Assembly: GCA_038241115.1 (NCBI GenBank)
Contig: JBBRGA010000091.1
Location: 1-13,494, forward strand
Direction of reading: 5' to 3'
Length of the DNA stretch: 13,494 nt
DNA from: JANYJJ01 sp038241115
GTDB lineage: Bacteria; Pseudomonadota; Gammaproteobacteria; Burkholderiales; Burkholderiaceae_C
Shown piece after piece: positions 6,115 through 13,494 of this stretch. The first letter of the stretch is position 1, and the number at the start of each line of letters is the position of its first letter. Made by a program: the position numbers and the translations under genes. Below the pieces are notes generated by a model that did no database searches, was not told the origin of the DNA, and worked only from the letters and a program-made list of their open reading frames with translations.

Positions 6115-7209
6115 ATGAGTCTCAAATGCGGCATTGTGGGTTTGCCCAACGTTGGCAAGTCCACTCTCTTCAATGCGCTGACCAAGGCTGGCATTGCGGC
6201 TGAAAATTATCCGTTTTGCACGATCGAGCCGAACGTGGGCATCGTCGAATTGCCCGACGCGCGCCTGGCCGATTTGTCGGCCATCGTCAAGCCCGAGCGC
6301 ATCGTCCCGGCCATCGTCGAGTTTGTCGACATTGCCGGTTTGGTGGCGGGTGCGTCGAAGGGAGAAGGTTTGGGCAATCAGTTTTTGGCCCACATCCGCG
6401 AGACCGACGCCATCGTCAACGTGGTGCGCTGTTTTGACGACGACAACGTGATTCACGTGGCCGGTCGGGTCGACCCGATTTCGGACATCGAGGTGATCCA
6501 AACCGAGCTGTGCCTGGCCGATTTGTCGACTGTCGACAAAACCCTGGCGCGCTCCATCAAAGTCGCCAAGTCGGGTGCCGACAAAGAAGCGGCGCGTTTG
6601 GTCGAGGTGCTGCAAAAGTGCCACGCTGCGCTGAACGAAGCCAGGCCAGTGCGCAGCGTCAGCTTCAGCAAGGAAGAGCAGGCGGTGCTCAAGCCGCTGT
6701 GCCTGATCACAGCCAAGCCGGCCATGTTTGTGGCCAACGTCGATGAAGGTGGCTTTGAGAACAACCCCTATCTCGACAAGCTGCGTGCTTTTGCGCTGCT
6801 CCAAAAAGCCCCGGTGGTGGCGATTTGCGCCAAAACCGAAGCCGAGCTGTCAGAGATGAGCGATGAAGACCGCATGATGTTTTTGGCCGAGATGGGCCAA
6901 ACAGAACCCGGCCTGAACCGTTTGATCCGCTCAGCGTTCACATTGCTGGGTTTGCAAACTTACTTCACCGCCGGCGTCAAAGAAGTGCGCGCCTGGACCA
7001 TTCACGTGGGCGACACCGCGCCGCAAGCAGCGGGTGTCATCCACACCGACTTCGAGCGAGGCTTCATCCGCGCGCAAACCATTGCGTTTGCCGACTACAT
7101 CAGCTTCAAAGGTGAACAAGGCGCCAAAGATGCCGGCAAGATGCGCGCTGAAGGCAAGGAGTACGTGGTCAAAGACGGCGATGTGCTGAACTTTTTATTC
7201 AGCAGCTGA
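6115..7209 (+). CDS. ychF: Redox-regulated ATPase YchF (Obg-like P-loop NTPase)
   Basis: 364 residues, matching the family (E. coli YchF is 363). The G1/Walker A motif is G9-LPNVGKST17. FCTIEPN covers the switch/G2 area, and DIAGLVAGASKGEGLGNQFL is the G3 region with the YchF-specific hydrophobic residue in place of the catalytic glutamine. The G4 position reads N208-V-D-E211 instead of NKxD, the known change that shifts specificity from GTP to ATP. A helical coiled-coil arm lies between, and the C-terminal TGS domain (about 280-364) ends in SFKGEQGAKDAGKMRAEGKEYVVKDGDVLNFLF, almost invariant in the family. YchF associates with ribosomes and negatively affects oxidative-stress responses in E. 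coli; the same role is inferred. The start ATG is fixed by the conserved MSLKCGIVGLPNVGKS N-terminus. The usual partner pth is not in the window. The hybrid kinase starts 59 bp downstream on the same strand. Confidence 0.97.
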   Translation: MSLKCGIVGLPNVGKSTLFNALTKAGIAAENYPFCTIEPNVGIVELPDARLADLSAIVKPERIVPAIVEFVDIAGLVAGASKGEGLGNQFLAHIRETDAIVNVVRCFDDDNVIHVAGRVDPISDIEVIQTELCLADLSTVDKTLARSIKVAKSGADKEAARLVEVLQKCHAALNEARPVRSVSFSKEEQAVLKPLCLITAKPAMFVANVDEGGFENNPYLDKLRAFALLQKAPVVAICAKTEAELSEMSDEDRMMFLAEMGQTEPGLNRLIRSAFTLLGLQTYFTAGVKEVRAWTIHVGDTAPQAAGVIHTDFERGFIRAQTIAFADYISFKGEQGAKDAGKMRAEGKEYVVKDGDVLNFLFSS

Positions 7210-7268
7210 TGCGCAGCGTGACACCGTCAGCCATGAATCTGATGCGCCCTGCGTTTGTCCGCTGAACC

Positions 7269-10200
7269 GTGGCTGCGCGTTCGCCCTCCACTGATTCCTT
7301 GATGCGCTCGCCGCCGTGGTGGGCGGCGGTTGTGGCGGCCACGTTGCTGGCTTACGTGGCCTTGGGTGTGGCAGGTGTCCTGCTGAGCGATGCCACCACG
7401 TTGGCATTGCCGATGTCGCCGGCCGCGGGTCTGGCACTGACCTGTGTCATGGTTTATGGCTGGCGGGTTTTGCCGGCCGTTGCGCTGGGTGCCTTTGTTG
7501 TGAGCGCGTGGGTCGTCTCCAAACAAGACCCGGCTGGGCACGCGCTTTTTCTGCCCTTGGCCTCCGCCGCCGGTGCCACCTTGCAGGCATGGCTGGGGGC
7601 GTACTTGTTGAAGCGAGTCCTGCCTGCGCCGCTCAAGCTGATGGCGCCGCGAGAAATCGCCGGTTTCTTTGTTCTTGGCGCGCTGGTGGCCTGCGTGGCG
7701 AACGCCAGCGTGGGCACAGCGGCCCTCTATGCACTGCACGCGGTGAGCGCATCTGGTTTGGTACTCACCTGGGGCTCGATGTGGGTTCGCGAATGCTTGG
7801 GCGTGTTCATCGTCGCGCCCATCGTGCTCACCCTGATTGGCTCACCGCGTGCCGACTGGGCACCACGCCGCGCCACCGTGGCAGTGCCCTTGGTGCTCGT
7901 CACTTTGCTGCTGGCCACGGCCACCAGCCAGGTCGCTCGCTGGGACGCGCAGCGCTCGCAGGCGGTGACTGAACGCGAGGCCAACAACGCGCTGACGGCT
8001 TTGAACTTTCGACTGCAGCAACCGCTTTTCGCGCTGCAGGCTTTGAATGCGGCCTACATCGCTGCGGGCTCTGTCAGCGGCGCCCAACTCAAGCGCGTGA
8101 CCCAGCCTTGGTTGACTCCCAACGGCGCGGTGTACGCCATGGGCTTCAACGAACGCGTGGCTCGCGCCGATGTGGACGCCGCCGAGGCGCGCGCGCGCTC
8201 TGAAGGCCTCACGGGCTTTCGGGTGCGCGACCGCATCGAGCAAAAAGGCGGGCAGTCTTTCGTGGGAGAAGAAGCCTATGCGGTGCGTTACATCGAACCC
8301 GTGAATTTGCAGAGTCAAGGCTTGGGCTTGAACGCGTTGGCCGTGCCCGCCACCAAAGACGCCGTCCTGAGCGCCGTGCTCAGCGGCCGTCCCACCGTCT
8401 CGGGCCCGCATGTGGTGGCGACCGCTGCGGTGGGCGCTGCCGATACGGTGGGTGCTGCCGCGGCGGGCTCCAGCGTGTTGATCTACCAGGCCGTCTACAA
8501 CGGCGATCCCACCACACCGGAGGCTCGCAAAGCGGCCGTGCGTGGCGTGGCATTTGCTGCGGTTCGCGTCGACGACATCACTGCAAGCCTGATGCAGATG
8601 CTGCCGCCCGGCATGAGTTTGTGTGTGACGCAGGCCGAGGCGTCTGCAGGGCAAGACGCATCCACGCGCCGCCTTGCCGGCCCACCAGGTTGTGAAATGC
8701 GCACCGACGCGTGGGTGTTTTCCAAATCCATCACTTATGCCGAGCAGCCTTGGGTCTTGCGCGTCAATCAATCGACGCTGGGTCCCGGCACCTCCACGCG
8801 CGACAACGACGGCTGGCTGTTTTCCATCGTCGGCGTTCTGTTTACTGGCGTGCTGGGCGCTTTGCTGCTGACGGTGACTGGGCGGACCCGGCGCATCGAG
8901 GCAGCCGTGGCCCAGCGCACTGCGGCTTTGCAGCAAGAAGTGGTCGAGCGCAAACAGGCTGAGAGCGCGCTGATTGAGAGCGAGCAGCGCTTTCGCAACA
9001 TCTTGAACAACGTGCCCATCGGCGTGGTCTACACCGACCTGCGCGGCAATGTGCTGCAAACCAACCCACGCTTTTGCGAGCTCACCGGCTACAGCGCCGA
9101 AGAGCTGCTGGGAATGCCCTCACTCGACTTCACGCACCCTGACGACATACGCCAAGACGCCGAGTTGTCACGTCAATTGGTGACCGGTGAAATTCCGGTG
9201 TACCGCCGCAACAAGCGCTACATCGCGCGCGACGGTCGCACGCTGTGGGTCCAATCCACTGTGTCGTTGCTGCGCGACGAGCAAGGCCAACCGCGCCGCA
9301 TCGTGGGCGCGGTGGAAGACATCACCGATCACTTGAAGCTGGCCGAAGCGCAGCAGGCGCGCGCCGCAGCCGAGGCGTCCAACCACGCCAAGAGCGACTT
9401 CCTCTCGCGCATGAGCCATGAGCTGCGCACGCCGCTGAACGCGATGCTGGGATTTGCGCAACTGCTCGAGCTGGACAAGCGCCACCCGCTGGCCGATGCG
9501 CAGCGGCCGTGGGTGGGCCAAATTCAGCATGCCGGTTGGCACCTGCTGGAAATGATCAACGACGTGCTCGATCTGTCGCGCATTGAATCGGGCAATGTGC
9601 GCTTGAACATCGAGCCGCTGGACTTGGCAGCTTTGTTTGCGCGCACCTTGCCGCTGGTGGAAGAGGCGGCGCGCAAACGCGGCATCCGGATCAGCCAGGA
9701 CCTGGCGACGAACGCGCTGCGCATAAACGGCGATAACACGCGAGTAAAGCAAATCTTGACCAATCTGCTGACCAATGCGGTGAAGTACAACACCGACAAA
9801 GGCCGCATCCACGTGGCCACGCGGGTGCACGCAGCGGAAGTGGAAATCAGCGTCACCGACACCGGTTTGGGCATGACGCCGGAGCAAATGGCCGAGCTGT
9901 TTCAGCCTTTCAACCGTTTGGGCCGCGAACGCTCCGCGCAGGAAGGCACGGGCATCGGTTTGGTCATCAGCCAGCGCCTGGCCGAATTGATGGGCGGCAG
10001 CTTGCGGGCGCGCAGCGTCACCGGCGAGGGCTCGGTATTCATCTTGTCCTTGCCCAAGCTGCAAGGCGACGACACGGTGCGCAGCGACCTCGATCACCTG
10101 CACACCCAGCCGGCGCAGTACCACCAGCGCACCGTGCATTACGTCGAAGACAACGAGACCAATGTCGAGGTGATGCGCGGCGTGCTGTCACAGCGCCCGC

Positions 10201-10511
10201 AAGTGCGAATGGACGTGTCGGTCACCGGCCTGGACGGCTTGGCCGCCATACGCAACCGCCGGCCCGACTTGATCCTGCTCGACATGCACTTGCCCGACAT
10301 CAGCGGCATGGAGTTGCTGCGTCACCTCAAGGCCGACCTCGCCACCAGCACCATCCCGGTGGTTATCGTTTCAGCCGATGCGCTGGACTCGCAAATCAGT
10401 GACGCCTTGGACAGCGGTGCCCTGTGTTACCTCACCAAGCCGGTGAATGTGAACCAGCTGTTGGCGGTGGTGGACGAAGTGCTGGAGAAGGTTGACACGC
10501 ACTTCGGTTGA
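7269..10511 (+). CDS. Hybrid sensor histidine kinase, MASE1-CHASE-PAS-HisKA-HATPase-REC
   Basis: Membrane-bound hybrid histidine kinase of 1080 residues. Residues about 12-235 form a MASE1 multi-helix membrane domain (MSPAAGLALTCVMVYGWRVLPAVALGAF). A CHASE-like extracytoplasmic sensor follows (about 240-505; RLQQPLFALQALNAAY, VYAMGFNERV, RYIEPV), then a single helix (about 514-536) and a short coiled coil. PAS/PAC covers about 570-690 (RFRNILNNVPIGVVYTDLRG to VGAVEDITD). HisKA has phospho-acceptor H717 in SHELRTPLNAMLGF. The ATPase domain has the N-box (LTNLLTNAVKYN, about 829-840), G1 DTGLGM (about 863) and G2 GTGIGL (about 893). The C-terminal receiver (about 955-1075) has D1005 in LLLDMHLP and K in TKPV. 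All catalytic elements look intact, so an active phosphorelay needing a separate HPt protein is expected. The ligand is unknown. The start is uncertain: GTG 7269 or ATG 7302 (11 residues shorter), neither with a Shine-Dalgarno sequence. Confidence 0.93.
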   Translation: MAARSPSTDSLMRSPPWWAAVVAATLLAYVALGVAGVLLSDATTLALPMSPAAGLALTCVMVYGWRVLPAVALGAFVVSAWVVSKQDPAGHALFLPLASAAGATLQAWLGAYLLKRVLPAPLKLMAPREIAGFFVLGALVACVANASVGTAALYALHAVSASGLVLTWGSMWVRECLGVFIVAPIVLTLIGSPRADWAPRRATVAVPLVLVTLLLATATSQVARWDAQRSQAVTEREANNALTALNFRLQQPLFALQALNAAYIAAGSVSGAQLKRVTQPWLTPNGAVYAMGFNERVARADVDAAEARARSEGLTGFRVRDRIEQKGGQSFVGEEAYAVRYIEPVNLQSQGLGLNALAVPATKDAVLSAVLSGRPTVSGPHVVATAAVGAADTVGAAAAGSSVLIYQAVYNGDPTTPEARKAAVRGVAFAAVRVDDITASLMQMLPPGMSLCVTQAEASAGQDASTRRLAGPPGCEMRTDAWVFSKSITYAEQPWVLRVNQSTLGPGTSTRDNDGWLFSIVGVLFTGVLGALLLTVTGRTRRIEAAVAQRTAALQQEVVERKQAESALIESEQRFRNILNNVPIGVVYTDLRGNVLQTNPRFCELTGYSAEELLGMPSLDFTHPDDIRQDAELSRQLVTGEIPVYRRNKRYIARDGRTLWVQSTVSLLRDEQGQPRRIVGAVEDITDHLKLAEAQQARAAAEASNHAKSDFLSRMSHELRTPLNAMLGFAQLLELDKRHPLADAQRPWVGQIQHAGWHLLEMINDVLDLSRIESGNVRLNIEPLDLAALFARTLPLVEEAARKRGIRISQDLATNALRINGDNTRVKQILTNLLTNAVKYNTDKGRIHVATRVHAAEVEISVTDTGLGMTPEQMAELFQPFNRLGRERSAQEGTGIGLVISQRLAELMGGSLRARSVTGEGSVFILSLPKLQGDDTVRSDLDHLHTQPAQYHQRTVHYVEDNETNVEVMRGVLSQRPQVRMDVSVTGLDGLAAIRNRRPDLILLDMHLPDISGMELLRHLKADLATSTIPVVIVSADALDSQISDALDSGALCYLTKPVNVNQLLAVVDEVLEKVDTHFG
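8428..8460 (+). repeat. Imperfect 18-bp-period duplication in the CHASE domain coding region
   Basis: CGGTGGGCGCTGCCG (8428-8442) recurs as CGGTGGGTGCTGCCG (8446-8460) with one mismatch in 15 and an 18-bp period. It encodes an Ala/Gly-rich loop (A-V-G-A-A-D, T-V-G-A-A-A) between 'SGPHVVATA' and 'SSVLIYQAVYNG', and so looks like a slippage-born loop extension in the sensor domain. Confidence 0.65.
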
Positions 10512-10580
10512 GGCGGCACCGGAGGCGAATCAAGGAGCAACTTCCGCCGCTGGAAAAACGAGTGAATTTGGCGTTTGATT

Positions 10581-10596
10581 GAGCACAATACGTGCA
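10581..10596 (+). promoter_or_regulatory. Weak sigma-54-like promoter element ahead of the ABC operon
   Basis: The 16-nt stretch GAGCACAATACGTGCA aligns with the -24/-12 consensus TGGCACG-N4-TTGCA at the correct spacing. It matches GCAC and TGCA, so the -12 GC is intact, but one base of the -24 GG is A. The site would place transcription start near 10607. The missing G is a serious defect, so this is only a candidate. Confidence 0.22.
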
Positions 10597-10611
10597 TTGG
10601 TTTTTGTTCGC

Positions 10612-10630
10612 GCATGCGCCGAGCGCATGC
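10612..10630 (+). other. 7-bp-stem hairpin in the leader of the ABC operon
   Basis: GCATGCG (10612-10618) and CGCATGC (10624-10630) pair perfectly around the loop CCGAG. The hairpin lies 55 bp before the LivH start and, if the sigma-54-like element is real, at the very 5' end of the transcript. No T-tract follows, so it is not an intrinsic terminator. It may protect the 5' end or be a protein-binding palindrome. Confidence 0.5.
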
Positions 10631-10685
10631 CAGTTCCACCCCCATCCCCATTTCCATCTCCACGCAAGCCCAACGCACCAAGCCC
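10631..10685 (+). promoter_or_regulatory. C-rich, G-poor untranslated leader of the ABC operon (rut-like)
   Basis: In the 50 nt 10631-10680 there are 26 C, 12 A, 8 T and only 4 G, a sharp skew in a sequence where C and G are otherwise balanced. The run contains many YC dimers, as in Rho-utilisation sites. No Shine-Dalgarno sequence precedes the ATG at 10686. The rest of the 174-bp gap (10512-10580) contains no gene and no convincing terminator for the kinase. Confidence 0.4.
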
Positions 10686-11726
10686 ATGGATTTTTCTATC
10701 GCCAGCATCTTGCTGCTGGACGGCGTCACCAACGGCGCCATTTACGGCCTCATGGGCCTGGCAACGGTGCTGGTGTTCACCATCACCCGCGTCATCTTTA
10801 TTCCGCAAGGCGAGTTCGTTGCCTACGGTGCCCTGACCTTGGCCATGCTGCAGAGCGGCAAGGTGCCGGGCACCGTGTGGCTGCTGCTGGCGCTGGCGGT
10901 GCTCAGTGCCGCGCAAGAAGGCGCGGCTTGTGTGCGCCGTGCGTGGCCCGCTGCCAAAACCTTCAAAGCCTTGCTGCAAATTCTGGCCCTTCCGGTGGCG
11001 GTGACGCTGCTCACGCTGTGGGCCGCGCCGCTGAAGCTGCCGCTTGTTTTGCAGAGCCTCCTGACACTGGCCATCGTCACACCGATTGGCCCTTTGGTTT
11101 ACCGCTTGGCGTATGAAAAACTGGCCGACGCCACCGTGTTGGTGCTGCTGATCGTCTCCGTCGGTGTGCACTTTGCGCTCACCGGATTGGGGCTGGTATT
11201 TTTTGGTGCCGAGGGCTTTCGCAACCCGAGTTTTTGGGACGCACGCTTCAACGCCGGTGCGCTGATGTTGTCGGGCCAGACGCTGATTATTTTCATGGTG
11301 TCGGTCGCGCTCATCGTGGGTTTGTTTTTGTTCTTCGAGCGCAGCCTGCGTGGCAAGGCCCTGCGCGCCACGGCAGTCAACCGCCTGGGCGCGCGGCTCA
11401 TGGGCATCTCGACCAACGGCGCGGGCCGCATGAGTTTTGCGCTGGCCGCCTTTATCGGCGCGCTGTCGGGTTTGCTCATTGGCCCCACCACCACCATCTT
11501 TTACGACTCGGGTTTTTTGATCGGCCTCAAAGGCTTTGTGGCCGCGATTTTTGGTGGCTTGGCCAGCTACCCGGCCGCCGCTTTGGGCGCCATTTTTGTC
11601 GGTCTGCTTGAAAGCTTCGGGTCTTTTTGGGCCAGCGCTTTCAAAGAGGTGATCGTGTTCACTTTGATCTTGCCGGTGCTGCTGTGGCGCTCGTTCCAGC
11701 ACGGCCATGGGGACGAAGAAGAATGA
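10686..11726 (+). CDS. LivH-type ABC transporter permease (branched-chain amino acid family)
   Basis: Inner-membrane permease of 346 residues with about eight to nine hydrophobic segments. The N-terminus DGVTNGAIYGLMGLATVLVFTITRVIFIPQGEFVAYGAL is the hallmark of LivH subunits of HAAT-type uptake transporters. The cytoplasmic coupling region LRGKALRATAVNRLGARLMGIS (about 220-245) is the loop that contacts the ATPase. IFGGLASYPAAALGAIFVGLLESFGSFW near the end is also family-typical. It is about 40 residues longer than E. coli LivH because of an extra stretch (about 60-110) between the second and third helices. The ATG at 10686 fits the family start; extending to 10575 would add 37 unconserved residues from the C-rich leader. 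The stop codon overlaps the next start (ATGA, 11723-11726), so translation is coupled. The substrate is likely a branched-chain amino acid or related carboxylate, not determinable here. Confidence 0.9.
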   Translation: MDFSIASILLLDGVTNGAIYGLMGLATVLVFTITRVIFIPQGEFVAYGALTLAMLQSGKVPGTVWLLLALAVLSAAQEGAACVRRAWPAAKTFKALLQILALPVAVTLLTLWAAPLKLPLVLQSLLTLAIVTPIGPLVYRLAYEKLADATVLVLLIVSVGVHFALTGLGLVFFGAEGFRNPSFWDARFNAGALMLSGQTLIIFMVSVALIVGLFLFFERSLRGKALRATAVNRLGARLMGISTNGAGRMSFALAAFIGALSGLLIGPTTTIFYDSGFLIGLKGFVAAIFGGLASYPAAALGAIFVGLLESFGSFWASAFKEVIVFTLILPVLLWRSFQHGHGDEEE

Positions 11727-13489
11727 GCCTGCGCCGCAACACGTTTCTGGCGTTTCTCGGCGTGCTTTTATTGCTGCCGCAGTTGCCCGTGCCTGAGTTC
11801 TGGATCACGCAGGGCAACTACATCGGTCTGTACACCTTGGTGGTAATTGGCTTGGTGTTGCTCACCGGCGTGGCCGGGCTGACCTCCTTCGGTCAGGCGG
11901 CTTTTGTGGGCCTGGGTGCCTACACAGCGGCCTACCTCACGATCACGCACGGTGTGTCGCCGTGGCTCACGGTGTGGGCCGGGTTGGCCTTCACCGGCTG
12001 CGTCGCTTTGTTGTTGGGCTGGTTGACGCTGCGCATGTCGGGCCACTACTTGCCGCTGGCCACCATCGCCTGGGGACTGAGCCTGTACTACCTGCTGGGC
12101 AACATCAACGCGCTGGGCAAATACGACGGCTTGCTGGGCGTGCCCGCGCTTGATTTTTTCGGCATTTCACTGAACACAGGGCGCAGCTTTTTCTACCTGC
12201 TGTGGACGCTGGTGGTGCTGGCCATCGTGGCCATCACCCACCTGCTGGATTCACGCACCGGCCGTGCGCTGCGGGCGGTCAAAGGCGGCACCACGATGGC
12301 CGAAGCCATGGGCGTGGACGGCTTTCGCATCAAGGTCACTGCCTTTGTTCTGGCGGCCTTGCTGGCCAGCGTGTCGGGCTGGCTGTTTGCACACTTCCAG
12401 CGCACCGTGAACCCGTCGCCCTTCGGCTTGAAGATGGGCATCGAGTACCTGTTCATGGCGGTGCTGGGCGGCGTGGGCCATGTGTGGGGTGCCTTGGTGG
12501 GCGCGGGTGTGGTGAAGATTCTGGAAGACCAGCTTCAAGCGTTGCTGCCCAAATTGCTGGGCTCCAGCGGCAACTTCGAGATCATCGTGTTCGGCGTGAT
12601 CTTGGTGCTGGTGCTGCAGTACGCACGCGACGGTTTGTGGGCTTTTGTCGAAGCGCGCCTGCCCAAAGTGAACCGCAAAGTCGATTGGCAAAATGCCGCC
12701 GCCCTGCCCGAGCGCCCGCGCCCGCCGCGCGGTGAGGTGGTGTTGGACGTGCAAGCCGTGCGCAAAGAATTCGGCGGCCTGGTGGCGGTGAATGATGTGA
12801 GCTTCCAGGTGCGTGCCGGTGAAATATTGGGGCTCATCGGTCCCAACGGCGCGGGCAAATCCACCACCTTCAATTTGGTGACCGGTGTGTTGCCTGCAAC
12901 TCGCGGACAAGTGAAATTTCTGGGCCAGCGCATCGAAGGTTTGCCTTCGCGTGAGATCGCCCAACGCGGCGTGTCGCGCACCTTTCAGCACGTGAAGATG
13001 GTGCCCGGCATGACCGTGCTGGAAAACGTGGCGCTGGGCGCGCATCTGCGCGGGCGCCAGGGCGTGCTGGCGTCGATGTTGCGGCTTGACCGCGAAGAAG
13101 AACGCCGCTTGCTGCGTGAAGCACAGGTCCAACTTGTTCGCATCGGCATGGGCGAGCACATTCACGATCTGGCCGGCAATTTGGCCCTCGGCCCACAGCG
13201 CTTGATGGAAATTGCCCGTGCCCTGAGCGCCGACCCCGCGCTGTTGCTGCTGGACGAGCCCGCCGCCGGACTTCGCTTGAAAGAAAAGCAGGCCCTGATG
13301 GCGGTGCTGCGCCAATTGCGCGATGAAGGGCTGAGCATCTTGCTGGTCGAGCACGACATGGATCTGGTCATGGAAGTCACCGACCGCATCGTCGTGATGG
13401 AGTTCGGCACCAAGCTCATCGAAGGCACGCCGGCCGAGGTTCAGGCCAGCCCCGCCGTGCGCGCGGCTTACCTCGGCACCGAACACTGA
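11723..13489 (+). CDS. Fused LivM-type permease and LivG-type ATP-binding protein
   Basis: A 588-residue fusion of two normally separate subunits. Residues 1-310 are a LivM permease (GLYTLVVIGLVLLTGVAGLTSFGQAAFVGLGAYTAAYL; coupling loop DSRTGRALRAVKGGTTMAEAMGVD; LMAVLGGVGHVWGALVGAG). A proline/arginine-rich linker (about 310-335) leads to a LivG ATPase: Walker A G373-PNGAGKST381, Q-loop in RTFQHVKMVPGMTVLENVALGAHLRG, Walker B LLLLD511-E512, and H-loop H544 in LVEHDMD. The ABC signature reads L487-A-L-G-P-Q-R instead of LSGGQ or the LSYGQQR of ordinary LivG; I recall similar 'LALG-x-QR' motifs in related Burkholderiales fusions. The ATG at 11723 overlaps the livH-like stop. In-frame codons upstream lie inside the previous gene and are not used. 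The fusion would fix 1:1 stoichiometry of permease and ATPase. Confidence 0.93.
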   Translation: MSLRRNTFLAFLGVLLLLPQLPVPEFWITQGNYIGLYTLVVIGLVLLTGVAGLTSFGQAAFVGLGAYTAAYLTITHGVSPWLTVWAGLAFTGCVALLLGWLTLRMSGHYLPLATIAWGLSLYYLLGNINALGKYDGLLGVPALDFFGISLNTGRSFFYLLWTLVVLAIVAITHLLDSRTGRALRAVKGGTTMAEAMGVDGFRIKVTAFVLAALLASVSGWLFAHFQRTVNPSPFGLKMGIEYLFMAVLGGVGHVWGALVGAGVVKILEDQLQALLPKLLGSSGNFEIIVFGVILVLVLQYARDGLWAFVEARLPKVNRKVDWQNAAALPERPRPPRGEVVLDVQAVRKEFGGLVAVNDVSFQVRAGEILGLIGPNGAGKSTTFNLVTGVLPATRGQVKFLGQRIEGLPSREIAQRGVSRTFQHVKMVPGMTVLENVALGAHLRGRQGVLASMLRLDREEERRLLREAQVQLVRIGMGEHIHDLAGNLALGPQRLMEIARALSADPALLLLDEPAAGLRLKEKQALMAVLRQLRDEGLSILLVEHDMDLVMEVTDRIVVMEFGTKLIEGTPAEVQASPAVRAAYLGTEH

Positions 13490-13494
13490 TGAAC
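13489..13494 (+). CDS. Start of next ABC-operon gene, probably LivF ATPase (two codons only)
   Basis: The stop of the fusion gene and a new ATG share one base (TGATGAAC): TGA 13487-13489 and ATG AAC 13489-13494, as in tightly coupled operons. In this family the second ATPase, LivF, usually follows LivG. Only Met-Asn is visible, so identity is inferred from position alone. Confidence 0.4.

Noticed and set aside
6115..6170. Frame opening at GTG 6060 that runs into ychF out of frame
   Set aside because: It overlaps the strongly conserved ychF N-terminus in another frame and shows no conserved content.
7842..9059. 405-codon minus-strand open frame opposite the hybrid kinase
   Set aside because: Low-complexity His/Gln/Ala composition and no domain; the plus-strand kinase has full motifs through the same interval.
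10530..11708. 392-codon minus-strand open frame opposite the LivH-type permease
   Set aside because: Highly hydrophilic Gln/His/Arg-rich translation, the expected antisense image of a hydrophobic permease.
12251..13486. 411-codon minus-strand open frame opposite the LivM-LivG fusion
   Set aside because: Its translation is His/Gln-rich and motif-free, while the plus strand encodes Walker A, Walker B and the H-loop here.
1..13494. tRNA, rRNA, insertion sequence, phage or toxin-antitoxin genes
   Set aside because: I looked for cloverleaf-like segments, transposase or integrase motifs and terminal repeats in the gaps and saw none; gaps are short and already accounted for.

Overview
The window looks like chromosomal DNA from a betaproteobacterium of the Burkholderiales, most probably Comamonadaceae. 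The basis is G+C-rich coding sequence, the UbiH-family hydroxylase beside a DsbC-type protein, and a permease/ATPase fusion of the branched-chain amino acid ABC family. This placement comes from protein character alone; there is no rRNA or tRNA gene here to confirm it. Coding density is high, and I see no mobile element, phage gene, CRISPR array or integration scar.

Layout, left to right. Positions 2-187 (+) hold the C-terminal end of a GNAT acetyltransferase that begins outside the window. It converges on a minus-strand pair, a UbiH-family FAD monooxygenase (975-2213) followed by a periplasmic DsbC-like disulfide isomerase (205-963). A 112-bp divergent region separates that pair from a plus-strand MOSC-domain protein (2326-3180) and a drug/metabolite (EamA) transporter (3229-4170). 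The transporter converges on a minus-strand response regulator with an HD-GYP cyclic-di-GMP phosphodiesterase output (4215-5345), preceded by a small tryptophan-rich protein of unknown function (5554-6018). Divergent from that is ychF (6115-7209), then a large hybrid histidine kinase with MASE1, CHASE, PAS, HisKA, HATPase and receiver domains (7269-10511). The right end is an ABC uptake operon: a LivH-type permease (10686-11726), overlapped by a fused LivM-permease/LivG-ATPase (11723-13489), overlapped in turn by the first two codons of a further gene, probably LivF.

How the parts relate. The hybrid kinase and the HD-GYP regulator both carry receiver domains and lie within about 2 kb of each other, but they are in separate transcription units, so a phosphorelay between them is only a hypothesis. 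The ABC genes form one translationally coupled unit for amphipathic amino acids or related carboxylates; no solute-binding protein is inside the window, so the substrate cannot be named. UbiH and DsbC are adjacent on one strand, but I see no functional link beyond shared transcription.

The gene content is mostly ordinary housekeeping and signalling. The less ordinary signals are short perfect or near-perfect tandem repeats at four places (three inside genes, one upstream of the HD-GYP gene), a 50-nt leader before the ABC operon with 26 C and only 4 G, a weak sigma-54-like element ahead of it, and a possibly leaderless ubiH transcript. I found no convincing new multi-gene system.
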